Of a DNA stretch of 9,162 nucleotides, positions 6,860 through 9,162 are shown piece after piece (within the stretch, counting starts at the first letter, position 1; every line of letters begins with the position of its first letter). The stretch lies in assembly GCA_035540915.1 (NCBI GenBank), contig DATLFQ010000207.1, forward strand, positions 1 through 9,162, read 5' to 3'. Under the pieces are notes generated by a model. It was not told the origin of the DNA and searched no databases. It was given only the letters and a program-made list of their open reading frames with translations. The position numbers and the translations under genes were made by a program. This DNA comes from DATLFQ01 sp035540915. Lineage in GTDB: Bacteria; Actinomycetota; Acidimicrobiia; Acidimicrobiales; GCA-2861595.

Positions 6860-6874
6860 GGTCTGGCCCAGACC
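6860..6874 (+). terminator. Perfect hairpin after the kinase-like gene
   Basis: GGTCTGGCCCAGACC is a perfect inverted repeat: seven-base arms around one C, or in practice six pairs and a three-base loop. It starts 28 bases after the stop of the kinase-like gene and 86 before the ThyX-like start. No T-run follows, so it may be one of the U-tract-less terminators of actinobacteria, or an operator for the downstream gene. Confidence 0.35.
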
Positions 6875-6943
6875 GCGAACCGTCCATTCGCCCACGCGGT
6901 TCGTCGGCAGGGGGGGTCCGCGCCCGGGGGAGGGGCCGGGTCC

Positions 6944-6949
6944 TACGCT
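6944..6949 (+). promoter_or_regulatory. Possible -10 box for the tandem ThyX-like gene
   Basis: TACGCT fits TANNNT and lies ten bases before ATG 6960, so a transcript would have a leader of only a few bases. There is no Shine-Dalgarno sequence before the ATG, which fits a nearly leaderless start. No -35 element is visible in the G-rich stretch upstream. Confidence 0.33.
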
Positions 6950-6959
6950 CACGGGTCCC

Positions 6960-8594
6960 ATGTTGTACGCGGCCGAGGAGTTCACCAGCGACGAGCAGGC
7001 CATCCTCCGCCGCTACGTCACCAACCTCGACCGGCCGGTGTTCGCCCTGGTCAACCTGCCCGAGGTGGTCAAAGGGGCGCTGTTCGCCCGGTACTCCCGC
7101 TCGGCCAAGACGCTGCGGCGGCTGTTCCTCGACGAGTTCGTCGGCGACCTGGACATGGCCGGCGACCTGACCCTCGACGCCACCGTGGGCCTGCCACGCG
7201 CCGAGGCGCTCTACGACCGGGTGTTCGTGGAGTACGGGGACGACTCGGTGGCCCAGCTCGGCGGCGTGCACCTGGCGTGCGAGCAGGCCTCCAACCTCTT
7301 GACCAAGGTCTTGGAGTGGGGCCGTCTGATGGCCTACCTCGAGCAGTCCACCCGGTACGTGCCCTACGACGGCCGGCTGCCGACGGGGCGGTACCGCTAC
7401 TACCGGGACCCCAACATCGGGCGCTCGCCGCTGGCCGCCCGCTACGTCGGTGACATGGACCGGCTGTTCGACACCTACGCCGCCCTCCTGCCGGCCATGC
7501 AGGAGTGGTTCGCCCAGCTCTACCCCAAGCAGCCCGGCGACAGCGACTTCGTCCACCGCCAGTCGGTGCGGGCCAAGGCGCTCGACGCGGTGCGGGGCAT
7601 CCTGCCGGCCGGCTCGTTGTCCAACCTCGGCATCTACGGCACCGGCCAGGGCTACGAAGCCCTGCTCGTCCGGATGCGGGCCCACCCGCTCCCCGAGGCC
7701 CGCAGCTACGCGGCGATGATGCTGGAGGAGCTGCGCAAGGTGGTCCCGTCGTTCCTGCGCCGGGTGGACATGGCCTCGCGCGGCGGTGCGTGGTCGGAGT
7801 ACCAGGCCGGCCGGCGCCGGGACATGGCCGCGCTGGCCGAGGAGCTGCTGGCCGGCTCCCTGGCCGGCTCGGGGGGGGAGGACGACGCCGACCGGCCCGA
7901 GGTCACCCTGGTGGACTTCGATCCCGACGCCGAGGACAAGCTCGTCGCCGCCATGCTCTACCCCTACACCACCCTGGCCGAGGACCAGCTCCTCGCGCAC
8001 GCCCGGCGGCTCTCCGCCGAGGACAAGGCCGCTGTGGTGCGGGCCTACTGCGGCGAGCGCGCCAACCGACGGCACAAGCCGGGACGGGCGCTGGAGCGCC
8101 TCGGCTACCGCTTCGACGTCCTGTCCGACTACGGCGCCTTTCGCGACCTCCAGCGACACCGCATGCTCACCATCGAGTGGCAGGACCTGTCGCCCGACCA
8201 CGGGTACGCGGTCCCCCCGGCGGTGCGGTCGGCCGGTCACGCGCCGGCCTACGAGGAGGCGATGGAGCGATCGCGCCAGCTCCACGACGCGCTGCGACCC
8301 GATTTCCCCGCGCAGGCCGGGTACGCGGTCTCGTTGGCCTACCGGGTCCGCTACGTGATCCAGATGAACGCCCGGGAGGCCATGCACATGCTCGAGCTGC
8401 GCACCGGCCCTCAGGGCCATGCCGACTACCGGCGGGTCTGCCAGGAGATGCACCGGCTGATCGCCGAGCAGGCCGGGCACCGGCTGGTGGCCGAGATGAT
8501 GACGTTCGTCGACCACGGCACCTACGACCTGGAGCGCCTGGACGCCGAGCGGCGGGCCGAGGCCCGCCGGGCGGCGGCCGACCGTCAGGCGTGA
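6960..8594 (+). CDS. Tandem-domain ThyX-like (FAD-dependent thymidylate synthase family) protein
   Basis: At 544 residues this is about twice the length of a usual ThyX (220-250), with two ThyX-like domains. Canonical ThyX makes dTMP from dUMP using FAD, NADPH and methylene-tetrahydrofolate. Domain 1 (about 1-290) has GDDSVAQLGGVHLACEQAS leading to WGRLMAYLEQSTRY (120-133), the place of RHRx7S; here RHR became WGR, but Ser130 and the following TRY remain. Domain 2 (about 315-535) has FRDLQRHRMLTIEWQD with RHR at 399-401, but Asp409 at the Ser place, and NAREAMHMLELR, which resembles the dUMP-contacting helix of ThyX. The linker near 298-308 is Gly/Ser/Asp-rich. In ThyX tetramers active sites sit between subunits, so the two halves might together build one site. 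Long ThyX-related proteins are annotated in actinobacteria and Chloroflexi, but I know of no assay showing dTMP synthesis. It is a stand-alone transcription unit by spacing. Confidence 0.8.
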   Translation: MLYAAEEFTSDEQAILRRYVTNLDRPVFALVNLPEVVKGALFARYSRSAKTLRRLFLDEFVGDLDMAGDLTLDATVGLPRAEALYDRVFVEYGDDSVAQLGGVHLACEQASNLLTKVLEWGRLMAYLEQSTRYVPYDGRLPTGRYRYYRDPNIGRSPLAARYVGDMDRLFDTYAALLPAMQEWFAQLYPKQPGDSDFVHRQSVRAKALDAVRGILPAGSLSNLGIYGTGQGYEALLVRMRAHPLPEARSYAAMMLEELRKVVPSFLRRVDMASRGGAWSEYQAGRRRDMAALAEELLAGSLAGSGGEDDADRPEVTLVDFDPDAEDKLVAAMLYPYTTLAEDQLLAHARRLSAEDKAAVVRAYCGERANRRHKPGRALERLGYRFDVLSDYGAFRDLQRHRMLTIEWQDLSPDHGYAVPPAVRSAGHAPAYEEAMERSRQLHDALRPDFPAQAGYAVSLAYRVRYVIQMNAREAMHMLELRTGPQGHADYRRVCQEMHRLIAEQAGHRLVAEMMTFVDHGTYDLERLDAERRAEARRAAADRQA

Positions 8595-8595
8595 A

Positions 8596-8610
8596 GGTCT
8601 GTGCCGGACC
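8596..8610 (+). terminator. Hairpin after the ThyX-like gene
   Basis: GGTCTGTGCCGGACC can form six pairs (one G-T) with a three-base loop. It starts one base after the TGA of the ThyX-like gene. A moderately T-rich stretch follows (TGATGTTGCTG) but no true T-run. It resembles in length and outer bases the hairpin at 6860-6874 on the other side of the gene. Terminator function is a guess. Confidence 0.33.
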
Positions 8611-8628
8611 CTGATGTTGCTGAAGGGG

Positions 8629-8658
8629 TTGCTGTTGCTGGTGTTGTGAACGTACCCT
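8629..8658 (+). promoter_or_regulatory. Candidate promoter for the LysM gene
   Basis: TTGCTG (8629-8634), 18 bases, then TACCCT (8653-8658) resembles a primary-sigma promoter, ending 27 bases before ATG 8686. TTGCTG also occurs at 8617 and 8635, so the choice of -35 is not unique. The 90-base gap is visibly less GC-rich than its surroundings, as promoters in such genomes usually are. Confidence 0.38.
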
Positions 8659-8670
8659 GTCCCGGGCGGC

Positions 8671-8681
8671 GGAAGAGAGAG
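8671..8681 (+). promoter_or_regulatory. Ribosome binding site of the LysM gene
   Basis: GGAAGAGAGAG, four bases before ATG 8686, is the clearest purine-rich Shine-Dalgarno stretch before any gene in this window. It supports this ATG as the start and sets the gene apart from the leaderless or coupled starts of its neighbours. Confidence 0.5.
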
Positions 8682-8685
8682 TGCG

Positions 8686-9162
8686 ATGAGTCGGGTCGGG
8701 GTGATGATGGCCGTGGTCGCGCTCGCGGCGGCCGGGCAGGCCCACACGAGCGGCGGCCGCGGCAAGGCGGCCACCCACCGCGTGATCCGGGGCGACAGCC
8801 TCGGCAAGCTGGCCGCACGCTACGGCGTGCCGCTCGACCGCCTGGCCGAAGCCAACCAGATCGCCGATCCGGACCGCATCCGCATCGGCCAGGTGCTCGT
8901 CATCCCCAGCGGCCCCGTGCCGGTCGCAGCACGGGCGCCGGCCCGGGCGTCCGAGCCGCTGCCCTCCCCGGAGGTCGTCATCGGCGCCGGCGACAGCCGC
9001 CACCGGGTGGCCTCGGGCGAGAGCCTCAGCGTCGTCGCCCGGCGCTACGGCACCACCGTGGGGGAGCTGGCCCGCGCCAACGAGTTGGCCGACCCCGACC
9101 GCATCCGCGCCGGCGAGGAACTGGTCGTCCCGGGCGCACCGTGGATCTGCCCCGTCCAGGGC
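8686..9162 (+). CDS. Exported protein with two LysM domains, cut by the right edge (probable cell-wall hydrolase)
   Basis: The first 159 residues are present. A short hydrophobic stretch at 4-17 (VGVMMAVVALAAAG) after Arg3, followed by Gln-Ala-His, looks like a signal peptide or membrane anchor, so the protein should act outside the membrane. LysM domain 1 spans 31-74 (HRVIRGDSLGKLAARYGV, then ADPDRIRIGQVLVIP). LysM domain 2 spans 106-149 (HRVASGESLSVVARRYGT, then ADPDRIRAGEELVVP). The two repeats are close copies, joined by an Ala/Pro-rich linker (75-105). LysM binds N-acetylglucosamine-containing peptidoglycan. The last visible residues, APWICPVQG, resemble the entry to an M23-type metallopeptidase domain in similar actinobacterial proteins, but the catalytic part lies beyond the window, so the enzyme class is inferred. 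It has its own promoter and ribosome site, apart from the ThyX-like gene. Confidence 0.85.
   Translation, partial: MSRVGVMMAVVALAAAGQAHTSGGRGKAATHRVIRGDSLGKLAARYGVPLDRLAEANQIADPDRIRIGQVLVIPSGPVPVAARAPARASEPLPSPEVVIGAGDSRHRVASGESLSVVARRYGTTVGELARANELADPDRIRAGEELVVPGAPWICPVQG

Noticed and set aside
8595..8685. Possible riboswitch (c-di-AMP type) before a LysM gene
   Set aside because: The gap is only about 90 bases and lacks the conserved core of that riboswitch class; a simple promoter explains it better.
6816..8807. Very long minus-strand open frame opposite the ThyX-like gene
   Set aside because: It is a codon-bias shadow: low-complexity composition rich in Gly, Val, Gln and His, no family pattern, and the plus strand has a clear ThyX-like protein.

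Overview
The window is very GC-rich with strong G/C third-position bias and many GTG starts. It carries a tatA-tatC-helY-type cluster and a DUF222/HNH gene fragment. This points to a high-GC actinobacterium; an uncultured or deep lineage such as Acidimicrobiia is my guess from gene content and style, not proven by the sequence.

Layout. (1) 1-1224 is a decayed edge. It holds the frameshifted N-terminus of a minus-strand DUF222 (13E12-type) HNH protein with a LexA/SOS-like box over its start, then about 260 bases with no recognisable gene, then a frameshifted C-terminal remnant of a KAP-type P-loop NTPase on the plus strand. (2) 1230-1934 (minus) is a glycerophosphodiester phosphodiesterase. 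It converges on the KAP remnant and diverges from the next gene. (3) 2025-6832 (plus) holds a small zinc-ribbon protein, a TatA/TatB-like subunit behind a leaderless-type promoter, TatC, a Ski2/Mtr4-like DEVH helicase, and a protein matching only the later half of diacylglycerol-kinase-family lipid kinases. tatC/helicase and helicase/kinase-like genes overlap as ATGA and GTGA, so tatA to the kinase-like gene is probably one operon. (4) 6960-8594 is a 544-residue protein made of two ThyX-like domains. (5) 8686 to the right edge is the start of a secreted or membrane-anchored protein with two LysM domains, probably a cell-wall hydrolase cut by the window.

How they fit together: TatA/B and TatC would form the folded-protein export channel in the cytoplasmic membrane. 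The helicase is a regular genomic neighbour of tatC in actinobacteria and is likely to work in RNA or DNA metabolism rather than export. The most unusual gene is the tandem ThyX-like protein. The ThyX signature appears divided between its halves: the first keeps the Gln-Ser-Thr-Arg-Tyr segment and has lost RHR, while the second keeps RHR and has lost the Ser. The second most unusual is the kinase-like gene, which lacks the GGDGT nucleotide-binding half. No rRNA, tRNA, CRISPR array or insertion sequence was recognised.
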